This document shows positions 6,722-13,802 of a stretch of DNA of 17,891 bases, piece after piece. The DNA lies in assembly GCA_016206275.1 (NCBI GenBank), contig JACQRY010000126.1:1-17891 (forward strand). Reading direction: 5' to 3'. Source of the DNA: Nitrososphaerota archaeon (GTDB taxonomy: Archaea > Thermoproteota > Nitrososphaeria > Nitrososphaerales > JACQRY01). Under the pieces are notes generated by a model that was not told the origin of the DNA, made no database searches, and was given only the letters and a program-made list of their open reading frames with translations. Position 1 is the stretch's first letter. Every line of letters begins with the position of its first letter. The position numbers were made by a program, and so were the translations under genes.

Positions 6722-6796
6722 GCGGTCGTCGTCCAGTCTGGTCTAGGACATCAGCCCTCCAAGCTGACGACCCGGGTTCAAATCCCGGCGACCGCA
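6722..6796 (+). tRNA. tRNA-Gly, anticodon UCC, with C33
   Basis: A full cloverleaf can be drawn. The acceptor stem GCGGTCG (6722-6728) pairs with CGACCGC (6789-6795), with discriminator A at 6796. The D stem is GTCC/GGAC (6731-6734 and 6746-6749) with GG at 6740-6741 in the loop. The anticodon stem is TCAGC/GCTGA (6751-6755 and 6763-6767) around the loop CCTCCAA, which gives anticodon TCC. The variable loop is four bases. The T stem is CCGGG/CCCGG (6772-6776 and 6784-6788) around TTCAAAT. All stems pair fully. There is no intron, and CCA is not encoded. Position 33, almost always U, is C here. Confidence 0.97.
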
Positions 6797-6929
6797 TTTA
6801 ACCAACTTTAGAGGTGTTAGCCTTCCCCCTAGGCTTTGGGTTTGCATAACCAAACTGAGCTAGCTAATTCCCTTAAACCGCTTCCATAGTCGCAAGTCTT
6901 ACATACCGTAAGCAGCACAGCAACACTAT

Positions 6930-7511
6930 ATGCGATACCTTATCCGCATAAGTAACGCATACAACTACACCAGCGACGACCGAGAAGCCCTATCAAAGAA
7001 GATCAAAGAAACCATCGGAAGAGAAGACGTGAAGACAGTTAACCTTAGAGTTACTGGCAGAGCCTTAGAAGTCGACCTGTTTACCGACGCTGAGCAGAAA
7101 GTCGAATACGCCATCTCAAAACTCGCCGAAATAGGCAGCTCCCTAACTGTCAGAAGACTCGACTCGGTCAGCCCTATAAAAAGGAGCAGAGAAGAGATTC
7201 TGCAGGAGGCGAAGAAGTATTTCAACGAGGAAAGATTCTGGGAGGTTCATGAGACACTAGAAGACCTGTGGAGAATAGAGACAGGGATGGAACGCGAATT
7301 GCTGCAGGGGTTAATACTTTACGCTGCTGCTTACGTGCATCAGCAGCGGGCAAGGTATGAAAGAGTCATCCCGGTGCTGGAAAGGGCTTTAGCTAAGATC
7401 GAGGCTAGTGGAATAGGGGCGTATGACGGCTTCGATCTTAAGAAGATCAAAGAGAAGGGAGCAATGTTTCTGAAGACAGGTAAGATGACCCCCTTCCGCT
7501 TAGATTCTTGA
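6930..7511 (+). CDS. DUF309-domain protein with N-terminal alpha/beta domain
   Basis: The C-terminal half (about residues 86-190) is a DUF309 helical domain. EAKKYFNEERFWEVHETLEDLW contains the family's W104-x2-H107-E108-x2-E111-x2-W114 signature, and GLILYAAAYVHQQRAR adds a second conserved His at 137. DUF309 proteins have no established biochemical role; the conserved His/Glu set suggests metal or ligand binding. The first roughly 75 residues (MRYLIRISNAYNY...) alternate short strands and helices like a ferredoxin-type fold. I do not recognise them as a named domain. The ATG at 6930 follows immediately after a purine-poor leader with no ribosome site. The rhodanese/MBL gene begins 27 bases downstream in the same direction, so co-transcription is likely. 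Confidence 0.75.
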   Translation: MRYLIRISNAYNYTSDDREALSKKIKETIGREDVKTVNLRVTGRALEVDLFTDAEQKVEYAISKLAEIGSSLTVRRLDSVSPIKRSREEILQEAKKYFNEERFWEVHETLEDLWRIETGMERELLQGLILYAAAYVHQQRARYERVIPVLERALAKIEASGIGAYDGFDLKKIKEKGAMFLKTGKMTPFRLDS

Positions 7512-7538
7512 TGTTGAGCGTAAATATCTATATTCAAG

Positions 7539-8690
7539 ATGCTTGGCTCAAAAACTGGATTGCCTGACAGTAAACCTCCTGCATTAAGCATCAGCCCTAG
7601 CAAGCTGAAGGAAGGATTAATGCAGCGCGGAAAAACACGTATCTTCCTAGTTGACGTTAGAGAACCCGACGAATACGCAGATTGGAAGATAGACGGCAGC
7701 CAGAATATTCCTATAGATCATTTGATTACTCCTAAAGGGCTCAGACAGATCCCTAAAGACGCTGAGGTTATCACTATCTGCGCTCATGGGGTAAGGAGCA
7801 GTCAAGCGGCCATGTTTCTCCGCCAGAAAGGCTTCAACGCAATGAACCTAGCTGGAGGCTTAGCAGCATGGAACAAGGTTTACGACATGGCCCCGGTGCC
7901 TCTTAACGGTAAAGACCTGTTTGAGCTGCTTCAAGTTAGGCGCGTAGGCAAAGGCTGCACATCATACATGGTCTGCTACCAAGGACAGTGTGCAGTAATT
8001 GATCCCTCTGTACATACTGATGAATATGTTTCTGCAGCTAGGAAGCATGGTTTCAAGATCACTCATGTCATGGATACCCATCAACATGCAGATCACGTTT
8101 CGGGGGCTAGAGCTTTAGCTAGAGCCGTGGGGGCGAAACTTTACCTTAACCCGTTGGATGCCTACAGATACACCGATTTCATTCCGCTGAAGGAAGGTGA
8201 CATGATCAGCCTTGGCGATGGTGGTGTAGCTATCGAGGCGGTTCACACCCCTGGTCATACTAAGGGTAGCACAAGCTTCTTGATTCAGAGAAGCGGTGTT
8301 TTGACTGGTGACACACTATTCGTGGAGGGAATTGCTCGCCCAGACCTTCGGAATAAGGCTGATGAGTACGCCTTGGACCTGTTTAACACTTATAGAGACA
8401 AAATCCTTAGCATGCCTGAGCAGGTGACGATTCTGCCTGGCCATTTCAGCCAGCAAGTCAAAATGGAGTTCGGCAAACCCTTTAGCTCCACTCTGAAAGA
8501 CATTCGGAGACGCATTCCTTTGCTGGAGGCTTCGAAGACAGAGTTCACTCGCTATGTGCTGGCGAATATTCCTCCTAAGCCGTCCAACTATGAATCTATT
8601 GTTAGAATCAACAAGGGCGAGGAGCCTTATGATCCTGAAGCCTTTGACGATTTGGAGGAGGGGCCGAACCGTTGTGCAGTCAAAGTTTAG
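7539..8690 (+). CDS. Rhodanese-metallo-beta-lactamase fusion, persulfide dioxygenase-like
   Basis: Two domains. The N-terminal rhodanese (about 15-118) has FLVDVREPDEYADWKIDGSQN and the active-site loop CAHGVRS, with persulfide-carrying C81. The C-terminal metallo-beta-lactamase domain (about 128-383) has the metal motif THQHADH with H181, H183, D185 and H186. It continues with HTPGHTKGST (H236, H240), TGDTLFVEGIARPDL (D257) and LPGHF (H301). The GDTLFxxGxxRxDL sequence is typical of ETHE1-type persulfide dioxygenases, which oxidise glutathione or low-molecular-weight persulfide to sulfite with one iron. The rhodanese would supply or pass on persulfide. Cytoplasmic, 383 aa, with an ATG start at 7539. 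The domain order is rhodanese first. It may instead be a general MBL hydrolase. Confidence 0.88.
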   Translation: MLGSKTGLPDSKPPALSISPSKLKEGLMQRGKTRIFLVDVREPDEYADWKIDGSQNIPIDHLITPKGLRQIPKDAEVITICAHGVRSSQAAMFLRQKGFNAMNLAGGLAAWNKVYDMAPVPLNGKDLFELLQVRRVGKGCTSYMVCYQGQCAVIDPSVHTDEYVSAARKHGFKITHVMDTHQHADHVSGARALARAVGAKLYLNPLDAYRYTDFIPLKEGDMISLGDGGVAIEAVHTPGHTKGSTSFLIQRSGVLTGDTLFVEGIARPDLRNKADEYALDLFNTYRDKILSMPEQVTILPGHFSQQVKMEFGKPFSSTLKDIRRRIPLLEASKTEFTRYVLANIPPKPSNYESIVRINKGEEPYDPEAFDDLEEGPNRCAVKV

Positions 8691-8798
8691 AGCCAGACTT
8701 GTTCACTGTTTGACCCAATCTGCAGTTAAATCACCGACACATCTAAGACAGGTAGCGTCACGGGGGCGGCACATACGACGGTAGATGATAATCAAAAC

Positions 8799-10028
8799 GT
8801 GTCCCTCGGCCTCAAAGCGAATCTAGGTCAGTTCACGCTGCTTGTCATAATCAATGCGTTTGTAGGCGCACTGGTCGGCTTCTACTCGCTGGTCTCGCTA
8901 ATAGGGCAGAGAGACTTCGCTTTAACTTCGAACACAGTCATACTCTCCTACATCTTTAGCTTCGGTGTAACGAAAGCGGTCTGCAACTATTATGCTGGCA
9001 AGCTGGCTGACAAGTATGGCAGAAGAAGACTGCTCATCGTCGGATGGTTACTCGGCCTACCTGTACCACTGGTAGTGATCTTTGCACCAGACTGGTCTTG
9101 GATAGTTGCAGCTAATGTGCTTCTGGGGGTGAACCAAGGCTTTGCATGGTCTATGACTGTGATAATGAAGATCGATCTCGTGGGCCCAGCTAAACGGGGC
9201 TTAGCTTTGGGTCTGAACGAGTTTGCTGGATACATCGCTGTATCGCTCACCCTTTTGCTTTCAGGGTATTTGGCTGTAATTTACTCTCTCAGGCCTGAAC
9301 CGTTCTACTTTGGCCTATTGTTTGCTGCACTGGGCCTAGGTCTATCTGTGGTGAAGGTGAAGGAAACAAAGCATCATGTACTGTTGGAGACTCAGCTGAA
9401 TGAGTCATCCCATAGTGGTCAATCAGCATACGCTAACCCAGCTCCCAAGAGCATCTTCAGCTTCACCACTCTTCAGGACAGAGCCCTGTCTTCAAGCTGC
9501 GTTGCCGGTCTGGTCAACAACCTGATCTTCGGAATGTCTATGGGCCTCTTCCCACTGTTCTTCGCATCCAAAGGGCTTGATGTGGATTCCATTAATCTCA
9601 TCAAAGCATTCTACCCGGGTATCTGGGGTGTTCTCCAACTTGCCACGGGGCCCAGCAGCGACAGGTTGGGGCGTAAATGGATGATAGTGTCTGGGCAACT
9701 CGTTCAGGCTGGTGGAATATGGTTGATCGTCTTGTCTAGCGGAGTGTTCAGCTGGATCTTGGCGAGCGGCCTTATCGGTCTTGGGACTGCTTTGGTGTAT
9801 CCGACTCTGCTCGCGGCTGTGAGCGATGTAGCCGATCCGAAGTGGCGCGGCGCAGCTTTAGGGACATATCGGTTCTGGAGGGATATGGGGTATGCTGTTG
9901 GAGCGGTTGTTTCAGGAGTTGTGGCGGATTTCTTTGGCATAGCTTTTTCGATAAGTGTGGTGGGTTTCGTCGCTCTTTCATCAGCTCTTCTTGTAGCCTT
10001 AAGAATGTATGAAACGAAGCGAAGCTAG
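8799..10028 (+). CDS. Major facilitator superfamily transporter
   Basis: A 12-helix secondary transporter of 409 residues. Long hydrophobic segments alternate with short loops through the whole length. The MFS motif A is seen in the loop between helices 2 and 3 as GKLADKYGRRRL (67-78) and again in the second half as GPSSDRLGRKWMI. GVNQGFAWSMTVIMKIDLVGPAKRG in the first half resembles drug or sugar-phosphate exporters and importers of the family. A basic cytoplasmic loop of about 45 residues near 190-235 separates the halves. The start is GTG at 8799; a TATA-like AGTTAAAT lies about 70 bases upstream. It converges on the dehydratase-aldolase-dehydrogenase cluster. Its substrate could be the compound they degrade, but direction and specificity cannot be read from the sequence. 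Confidence 0.88.
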   Translation: MSLGLKANLGQFTLLVIINAFVGALVGFYSLVSLIGQRDFALTSNTVILSYIFSFGVTKAVCNYYAGKLADKYGRRRLLIVGWLLGLPVPLVVIFAPDWSWIVAANVLLGVNQGFAWSMTVIMKIDLVGPAKRGLALGLNEFAGYIAVSLTLLLSGYLAVIYSLRPEPFYFGLLFAALGLGLSVVKVKETKHHVLLETQLNESSHSGQSAYANPAPKSIFSFTTLQDRALSSSCVAGLVNNLIFGMSMGLFPLFFASKGLDVDSINLIKAFYPGIWGVLQLATGPSSDRLGRKWMIVSGQLVQAGGIWLIVLSSGVFSWILASGLIGLGTALVYPTLLAAVSDVADPKWRGAALGTYRFWRDMGYAVGAVVSGVVADFFGIAFSISVVGFVALSSALLVALRMYETKRS

Positions 10029-10067
10029 GGATCTAAGTCTTTGGAGTCCGTGGATTGCTAATCTATC

Positions 10068-11156
10068 TTAAGATGCTCTGAATCTTCGAATAGCTTCCTC
10101 ACGTGGCTCTACGCCGAGTCCTTCCCGACTAGGAATCTGTATCTTGCCGTTCTGAGGGACTATTGTCTCAGAAAATATGTTTTCACTCATTTGTGACGAC
10201 GGATATTCAACACATAGGCCGTTCCTGATACTCGCAACGACATGAATTGACGCTATTAAGCCAAGCCGGGTCCTCCACTGGTGAGCGGCGACCTTTTTCT
10301 CTCCGACTAGGCGGGAGATGTTCATCAACGCCCCGATTCCGCCACATTTGGTGATGTCTGGTTGGACTATGTCCACGGCCTCCTCTTTCATCATGGTTTT
10401 GTATCCTGAAAGAGAGAACTCGTTTTCTCCCGCGGCGATGGGCACCGATGTTTTCTGGCGCAGAGAGCTTAGTAAAGCGTAGTCGTCATGTGGGAAGAGA
10501 GGTTCCTCCAGCCATTCAACCTCATATCTTTCAAGGCCCCTCGCATATCTTAAGGCATTTTTCAGATCGAAGAAACAGGAAGCATCCACACCCAACTTGA
10601 CTCCTGAACCCAGTGTTGCCCTTGCTGCTTTCACACAGTCCAGATCAATCTCATGTACCTTCACCCAGTCATATCCCTCCTCCAAGGCATCACCACATGC
10701 TTTAGACACCTTCTGGGGGTCTCCGAACTTCGGGAGACTAAGATAGGCCGGAACATCGCTACGAGAAGAAGAGTTGAGGATACTGCGAAGAGGCTTTCCC
10801 AAGAGTTTGGCTTCCACATCCCAAATTGCTATCTCCACCCCGCTTGAGGCGCATGATGAGATTCCACCCCACATATGGTGCTGATGCCTCCAAAGCTTGG
10901 TTGACAATTCCTTCGCGCCGTCGATCTCTGATCCTTCAAGAAGGGGTCTAAGGACATCCTCAATGTATTGGATGACTGTGCGGGGGGCGGCGTGAGGGAA
11001 TGCTTCACCCCATCCGTCAACACCTTCGTAGGTACGGACCTTCACGAAGACTTCGCTAAGAGTGCGATATGTTTTGTTGAAGAGGGACGGAGACAGTTTC
11101 ATCGGTGTTGAAATCGGTATTTCGAGTAACAGAGGCTCAATCTTCTTGATCCTCAT
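10068..11156 (-). CDS. Enolase-superfamily dehydratase/racemase (mandelate racemase subgroup)
   Basis: A Mg-dependent enzyme that abstracts a proton alpha to a carboxylate. In this subgroup it usually dehydrates a sugar acid. The 362 residues hold an N-terminal capping domain and a TIM-barrel domain. Metal ligands are D191 (GVDAS), E217 (WLEEP) and E245 (AAGENE). The barrel's second-strand KxK motif is K166-V-H168 here. The D268 (QPD) and H293 (AAHQW) pair at barrel strands 6 and 7 is the mandelate-racemase-type acid/base dyad. Starts with ATG at 11154-11156. It lies about 90 bases downstream of the aldolase gene on the same strand and is the last gene of that cluster. A dehydratase acting on an aldonate fits the neighbours, but the substrate is unknown. 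Confidence 0.88.
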   Translation of the reverse strand: MRIKKIEPLLLEIPISTPMKLSPSLFNKTYRTLSEVFVKVRTYEGVDGWGEAFPHAAPRTVIQYIEDVLRPLLEGSEIDGAKELSTKLWRHQHHMWGGISSCASSGVEIAIWDVEAKLLGKPLRSILNSSSRSDVPAYLSLPKFGDPQKVSKACGDALEEGYDWVKVHEIDLDCVKAARATLGSGVKLGVDASCFFDLKNALRYARGLERYEVEWLEEPLFPHDDYALLSSLRQKTSVPIAAGENEFSLSGYKTMMKEEAVDIVQPDITKCGGIGALMNISRLVGEKKVAAHQWRTRLGLIASIHVVASIRNGLCVEYPSSQMSENIFSETIVPQNGKIQIPSREGLGVEPREEAIRRFRAS

Positions 11157-11246
11157 CCATGGTCATGTCGTCTTTGTTAGCTACCAGTATTAATGCTAGG
11201 GACTTTGAATATGAGTTTGGAATTGCGTCGGAAATGCAGATGGAGC

Positions 11247-12077
11247 TTAGTCGAATGATGCGGCAGCTTCTTGGAGTTTCGGTCGCCGTTTAGGCGATTC
11301 TTCCTTAAGCTTGTTGAATAGCTTGTAGGCTTCGTCAACAGAAGCGTTTTCATGGACTAATGCTCTTACAGCCCTTATCATAGCGACGGGGGCTTCTGAC
11401 TGGAAGATGTTCCGACCCATGTCTACCCCTGAGGCTCCTTGATGAACAGCATTATACGCTAATTGGAGGGCTTCCCTTTCAGGAAGCTTCTTTCCTCCGG
11501 CTACAACTACTGGCACGGGGCAGCTGCTCACTATGGTTTCGAAGCCTTCGCAGAAGTAGGTTTTTACAAAGTGGGCGCCCAGCTCCGCTGCAATACGGCA
11601 GGCTAGTGATAGATATCTTGCGTCCCGACCCATGTCTTTGCCTACGGCTGTTACCCCAAGGACAGGAATGCCGTATCGTTCTCCAGCATCGACCAGCTTA
11701 GAGAGGTTCATCAAGGACCGCTTCTCATATTCCCCGCCGACGAAGATCGAAGTAGCGACAGCAGCAGCGTTGAGCCTTATAGCTTCCTCCATTGAAGCCA
11801 CTATTCCCTCGTTGGAGAGCTCCTTCAAGATGCTGGCGCCGCCTGAAACTCTAAGCACTATAGGGAGCTCTACGCTAGGTTCGACTGATGTTCTGAGGAG
11901 GCCTCGTGTGAGCATGAGGGCATCAGCGTATGGTGCTAGCGGTTTGATGGTGCTCTTCGCATCCTCTAATCCGGTTGTGGGGCCTAGGAAGTAGCCGTGG
12001 TCCACGGCGAGCATGACGGTTCTTCCAGTGTCAGGTTTGATTATGCGTGATAACCTGTTCTTCATTCCCCAATCCAT
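11247..12077 (-). CDS. Class I aldolase, LsrF/DhnA (FBP aldolase class Ib) family
   Basis: A Schiff-base aldolase of the family that includes archaeal fructose-bisphosphate aldolase, the shikimate-precursor ADH synthase and LsrF (autoinducer-2 thiolase). The start MDWGMKNRLSRIIKPDTGRT and the segment VMLAVDHGYFLGPTTGLE are strikingly LsrF-like. Key positions are D26 and H27 in AVDHGY and lysine K172 in HFVKTYF, the likely Schiff-base residue. VVAGGKK near 191-197 and GASGVDMGRNIFQ near 214-226 form the phosphate-binding loops. Length is 276 aa. ATG at 12075-12077 is taken as the start. The gene lies between the dehydrogenase and the dehydratase. No lsr kinase or transporter genes are nearby, so a carbohydrate-cleavage role seems more likely than autoinducer processing. 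Confidence 0.88.
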   Translation of the reverse strand: MDWGMKNRLSRIIKPDTGRTVMLAVDHGYFLGPTTGLEDAKSTIKPLAPYADALMLTRGLLRTSVEPSVELPIVLRVSGGASILKELSNEGIVASMEEAIRLNAAAVATSIFVGGEYEKRSLMNLSKLVDAGERYGIPVLGVTAVGKDMGRDARYLSLACRIAAELGAHFVKTYFCEGFETIVSSCPVPVVVAGGKKLPEREALQLAYNAVHQGASGVDMGRNIFQSEAPVAMIRAVRALVHENASVDEAYKLFNKLKEESPKRRPKLQEAAASFD

Positions 12078-12141
12078 ATTCGAGATTCCTCCTTGAGAGA
12101 TAGGGTGTTGAACTGGATTCTAGTTAAAGCTATAGGCATTA

Positions 12142-13161
12142 TCATGGCACAATTACAGGTTTGACGCATTCCTGTTTCTCCGCCGCCTCAACCGCTTTGT
12201 GGAATCGACCTAGCTTGAACTTGGTGATCAGTGGAGCGGGGTTAAATTTACGGTCCTTGAGGAGTTTAAGGGCAGCCTTGGTCTCTGTCTCTGTGGCAGC
12301 GTTGCTGGAGATGATGGAAACCTCCGAGTTGAAGATGTCGCTGAAATCATGGTTCAAGTAGGAGCCTTTCACAGGCACCCCGAATAGACAGACTTTTCCC
12401 CCTCTTCTAACCGAGCTCAACGCCTGCACTATAGCTTGAGGGTTTCCTGATGCTACAATAGCTATGTCTGCTCCTCTTCCCTCGGTCTCCTCTTTAACAT
12501 TCTTGGGCACATCAGTTTCCGAAGGATTGAAAATATGCCGAGCACCCAGTTTTTTTGCGAAGCTGAGCCTCTTGCCACTGATGTCTGTGACTATCGTCGT
12601 TGCCTTTTCTAGTTTTAGAAGCATTAGATGTATGAGGCCTATGGGTCCAGCACCTGCTATCATCACCGTGTCTCCTTCGGATGCTTGGCAGCGTTTCAGA
12701 CTTCTTATGCAGCAGGCTGTTGGCTCTATGAAACTCGCTGCCTCAAAGCTGATGCGCTCAGGGATCTTCAAGACGCCTCCGTGACTAAGGTTCCAAGCCG
12801 GAACCCGGAAGTATTCTGAGAAGCCTCCTGGGTCTAGATTGGTGGCCCGGTAATGAGGGCACATGGTTTCGCTGCCGTGCTTACAAAAGTAGCACCGGTA
12901 GCAGGGGACGTGATGGTGGGGAAAGACCCTGTCACCAATCTTCAGACCGGTAACTTCTTTTGCGACCTCAGCGACTATCCCCACTGCCTCATGACCTAAA
13001 ACTGGTAGGGAAACGGTGTATTGTCCGCGCATCTTTTCAATATCGGTACCGCACAGGCCACAAGCCTTCATCCCTACCAGAATTTCTCCTGCAAGTAGCT
13101 TAGGCTTGGAAACCTCTTTCGTCACTACTTTGCCTCCCGCTTCTAACAGCACTGCTCTCAA
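12142..13161 (-). CDS. Zinc-dependent medium-chain alcohol/polyol dehydrogenase
   Basis: An NAD(P)-dependent dehydrogenase of the threonine/sorbitol/alcohol dehydrogenase group. In order from the preferred start: CGLCGTD with the catalytic-zinc Cys, GHEAVG with the catalytic His-Glu, the structural-zinc loop CYRCYFCKHGSETMC, EPTACCIRS with the catalytic-site Glu, the Rossmann GAGPIGL, and TDISGKR, whose Asp favours NAD. The reading frame is open from an ATG at 13215. TTG at 13159-13161 is preferred because it gives MRAVLLEAGGK, the usual family N-terminus. GGTG lies five bases upstream, and the longer form would start inside the likely TATA region. The product is 339 aa with the short start and 357 aa with the long one. 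It heads the cluster with the aldolase and dehydratase and could oxidise a polyol or sugar hydroxyl. Confidence 0.88.
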   Translation of the reverse strand: MRAVLLEAGGKVVTKEVSKPKLLAGEILVGMKACGLCGTDIEKMRGQYTVSLPVLGHEAVGIVAEVAKEVTGLKIGDRVFPHHHVPCYRCYFCKHGSETMCPHYRATNLDPGGFSEYFRVPAWNLSHGGVLKIPERISFEAASFIEPTACCIRSLKRCQASEGDTVMIAGAGPIGLIHLMLLKLEKATTIVTDISGKRLSFAKKLGARHIFNPSETDVPKNVKEETEGRGADIAIVASGNPQAIVQALSSVRRGGKVCLFGVPVKGSYLNHDFSDIFNSEVSIISSNAATETETKAALKLLKDRKFNPAPLITKFKLGRFHKAVEAAEKQECVKPVIVP

Positions 13162-13195
13162 AGTAAGCACCAATCGGACACATGACTGGGGTGGC

Positions 13196-13204
13196 GATTT
13201 AAGG
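13196..13204 (-). promoter_or_regulatory. TATA-like box for the dehydrogenase-aldolase-dehydratase cluster
   Basis: The minus strand reads CCTTAAATC here. A start site about 26 bases downstream would fall near 13174, giving a leader of roughly 13 bases to the TTG start at 13161, with GGTG in between. This supports the short dehydrogenase. It lies about 40 bases from the divergent regulator's promoter, so that regulator could act on both. By-eye call. Confidence 0.4.
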
Positions 13205-13232
13205 AGATCAATCATTGGAGGGGTGGCGAGTT

Positions 13233-13270
13233 TTGTAATAACTGTTATATACGTTGTAATACGTTGTATT
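13233..13270 (+). repeat. Phased TTGTAAT repeats over the regulator promoter (candidate operator)
   Basis: TTGTAATA occurs at 13233-13240 and 13254-13261, and TTGTATT at 13264-13270. The last two lie in tandem ten-base units, ACGTTGTAAT at 13251-13260 and ACGTTGTATT at 13261-13270, which differ at one base. Offsets of 21 and 10 bases place all copies on one face of the helix. They surround the TATA-like GTTATATA at 13244-13251 and end four bases before the regulator's ATG. Confidence 0.6.
13244..13251 (+). promoter_or_regulatory. TATA-like box of the RHH regulator gene
   Basis: GTTATATA is centred about 27 bases before the ATG at 13275, the distance expected between an archaeal box A and the transcript start. 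The mRNA is therefore probably leaderless. No ribosome site is present before the ATG, which agrees. Confidence 0.5.
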
Positions 13271-13274
13271 CGAC

Positions 13275-13604
13275 ATGCAACACGCGGTAAAACAATGGAT
13301 TGTTCCCGTAAGATTTGATGAAGAAGAACTAGACGCTATTGATGAGAATATGGGCAAGATAAGTGCCAGGTCTAGGAGTGAGTTTATACGTACAGCTGTG
13401 GAGCATTATTTGAATAACCTTAGAGAGATGAAGGTTATCAAGATAAGAAACGTATCTAATAACCGAGCTAAGAAAGAGATACTTGCCTATCTCAGAGACA
13501 GGGAAGAAGCAGAAACCTTTGACATAGCCAACGACTTGAAACTGGACCTGAATCTTACTGTCCAAGCACTCAAGGAGCTCTGGGAAGAAGGAACCGTCCA
13601 ATGA
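13275..13604 (+). CDS. Ribbon-helix-helix transcription factor with C-terminal winged helix
   Basis: A 109-residue DNA-binding protein. Residues 1-47 fit a ribbon-helix-helix (CopG/NikR-like) domain: the strand QWIVPVRF, a helix EEELDAIDENM, then SARSRSEFIRTAVEHYLNNL, whose SRSEFIRxAV turn-helix is typical. Residues about 60-109 (RAKKEILAYLRDREEAETF, then DIANDLKLDLNLTVQALKELWEEG) look like a winged helix with a final helix-wing segment. RHH proteins bind as dimers with the strand in the major groove and usually prefer short repeated sites, matching the repeats directly upstream. No metal-sensing C-terminal domain of NikR type is present. Autoregulation is inferred. The gene is followed, with overlapping ATGA, by a small unknown gene. 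The divergent dehydrogenase cluster is another possible target. Confidence 0.8.
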   Translation: MQHAVKQWIVPVRFDEEELDAIDENMGKISARSRSEFIRTAVEHYLNNLREMKVIKIRNVSNNRAKKEILAYLRDREEAETFDIANDLKLDLNLTVQALKELWEEGTVQ

Positions 13605-13783
13605 TAGGAAAAGACGAGGGCGACAAGCTCGTAGCTGAGCAGATTGTAGTAGAATGCCGAAAAATCAGAGGACCAGTCCTGATCCATAAGACAGGAGCCC
13701 ATCGAGCTCAAAGACTCGTTGCCTACGGTTTCCCAGCCGAAGCAATAATAACCAAAAGATGGAGGATAGCGGAAAAAGACTAG
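13601..13783 (+). CDS. Unrecognised 60-residue protein coupled to the RHH regulator
   Basis: The ATG at 13601-13603 overlaps the regulator's TGA at 13602-13604, so translation is probably coupled. The product is small and basic, beginning MIGKDEGDKLVAEQIVVECRK. It continues with GPVLIHKTGAHRAQRLVAYGF and ends ITKRWRIAEKD. It has no signal peptide, membrane segment or cysteine pair (one Cys only). The strand-like VLIHKTG and following helix suggest a compact alpha/beta fold. I do not recognise a family. The arrangement of RHH protein plus coupled small protein resembles toxin-antitoxin or regulator-cofactor pairs, but nothing in the sequence shows a toxin active site. The size and overlap support a real gene. 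Confidence 0.65.
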   Translation: MIGKDEGDKLVAEQIVVECRKIRGPVLIHKTGAHRAQRLVAYGFPAEAIITKRWRIAEKD

Positions 13784-13802
13784 TTTCATTCAGGTTGAGA
13801 TC

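Noticed and set aside
11247..12077. Autoinducer-2 processing (LsrF) function
   Set aside because: The N-terminus is very LsrF-like, but no LsrK, LsrG or Lsr transporter genes are near. Only the family is called.
13162..13215. Longer N-terminus for the zinc dehydrogenase starting at the ATG at 13215
   Set aside because: The extra 18 residues lack family similarity and overlap the likely TATA region. The TTG at 13161 has a ribosome site and gives the usual MRAVLLE start.
13251..13270. Start of a CRISPR or longer tandem array
   Set aside because: Only two adjacent ten-base units plus one outlying copy occur; there are no spacers of regular length.
13016..13318. Plus-strand open frame of 100 codons across the dehydrogenase 5' end and regulator start
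   Set aside because: It is antisense to the dehydrogenase and out of frame with the RHH gene, and no recognisable protein pattern is present.
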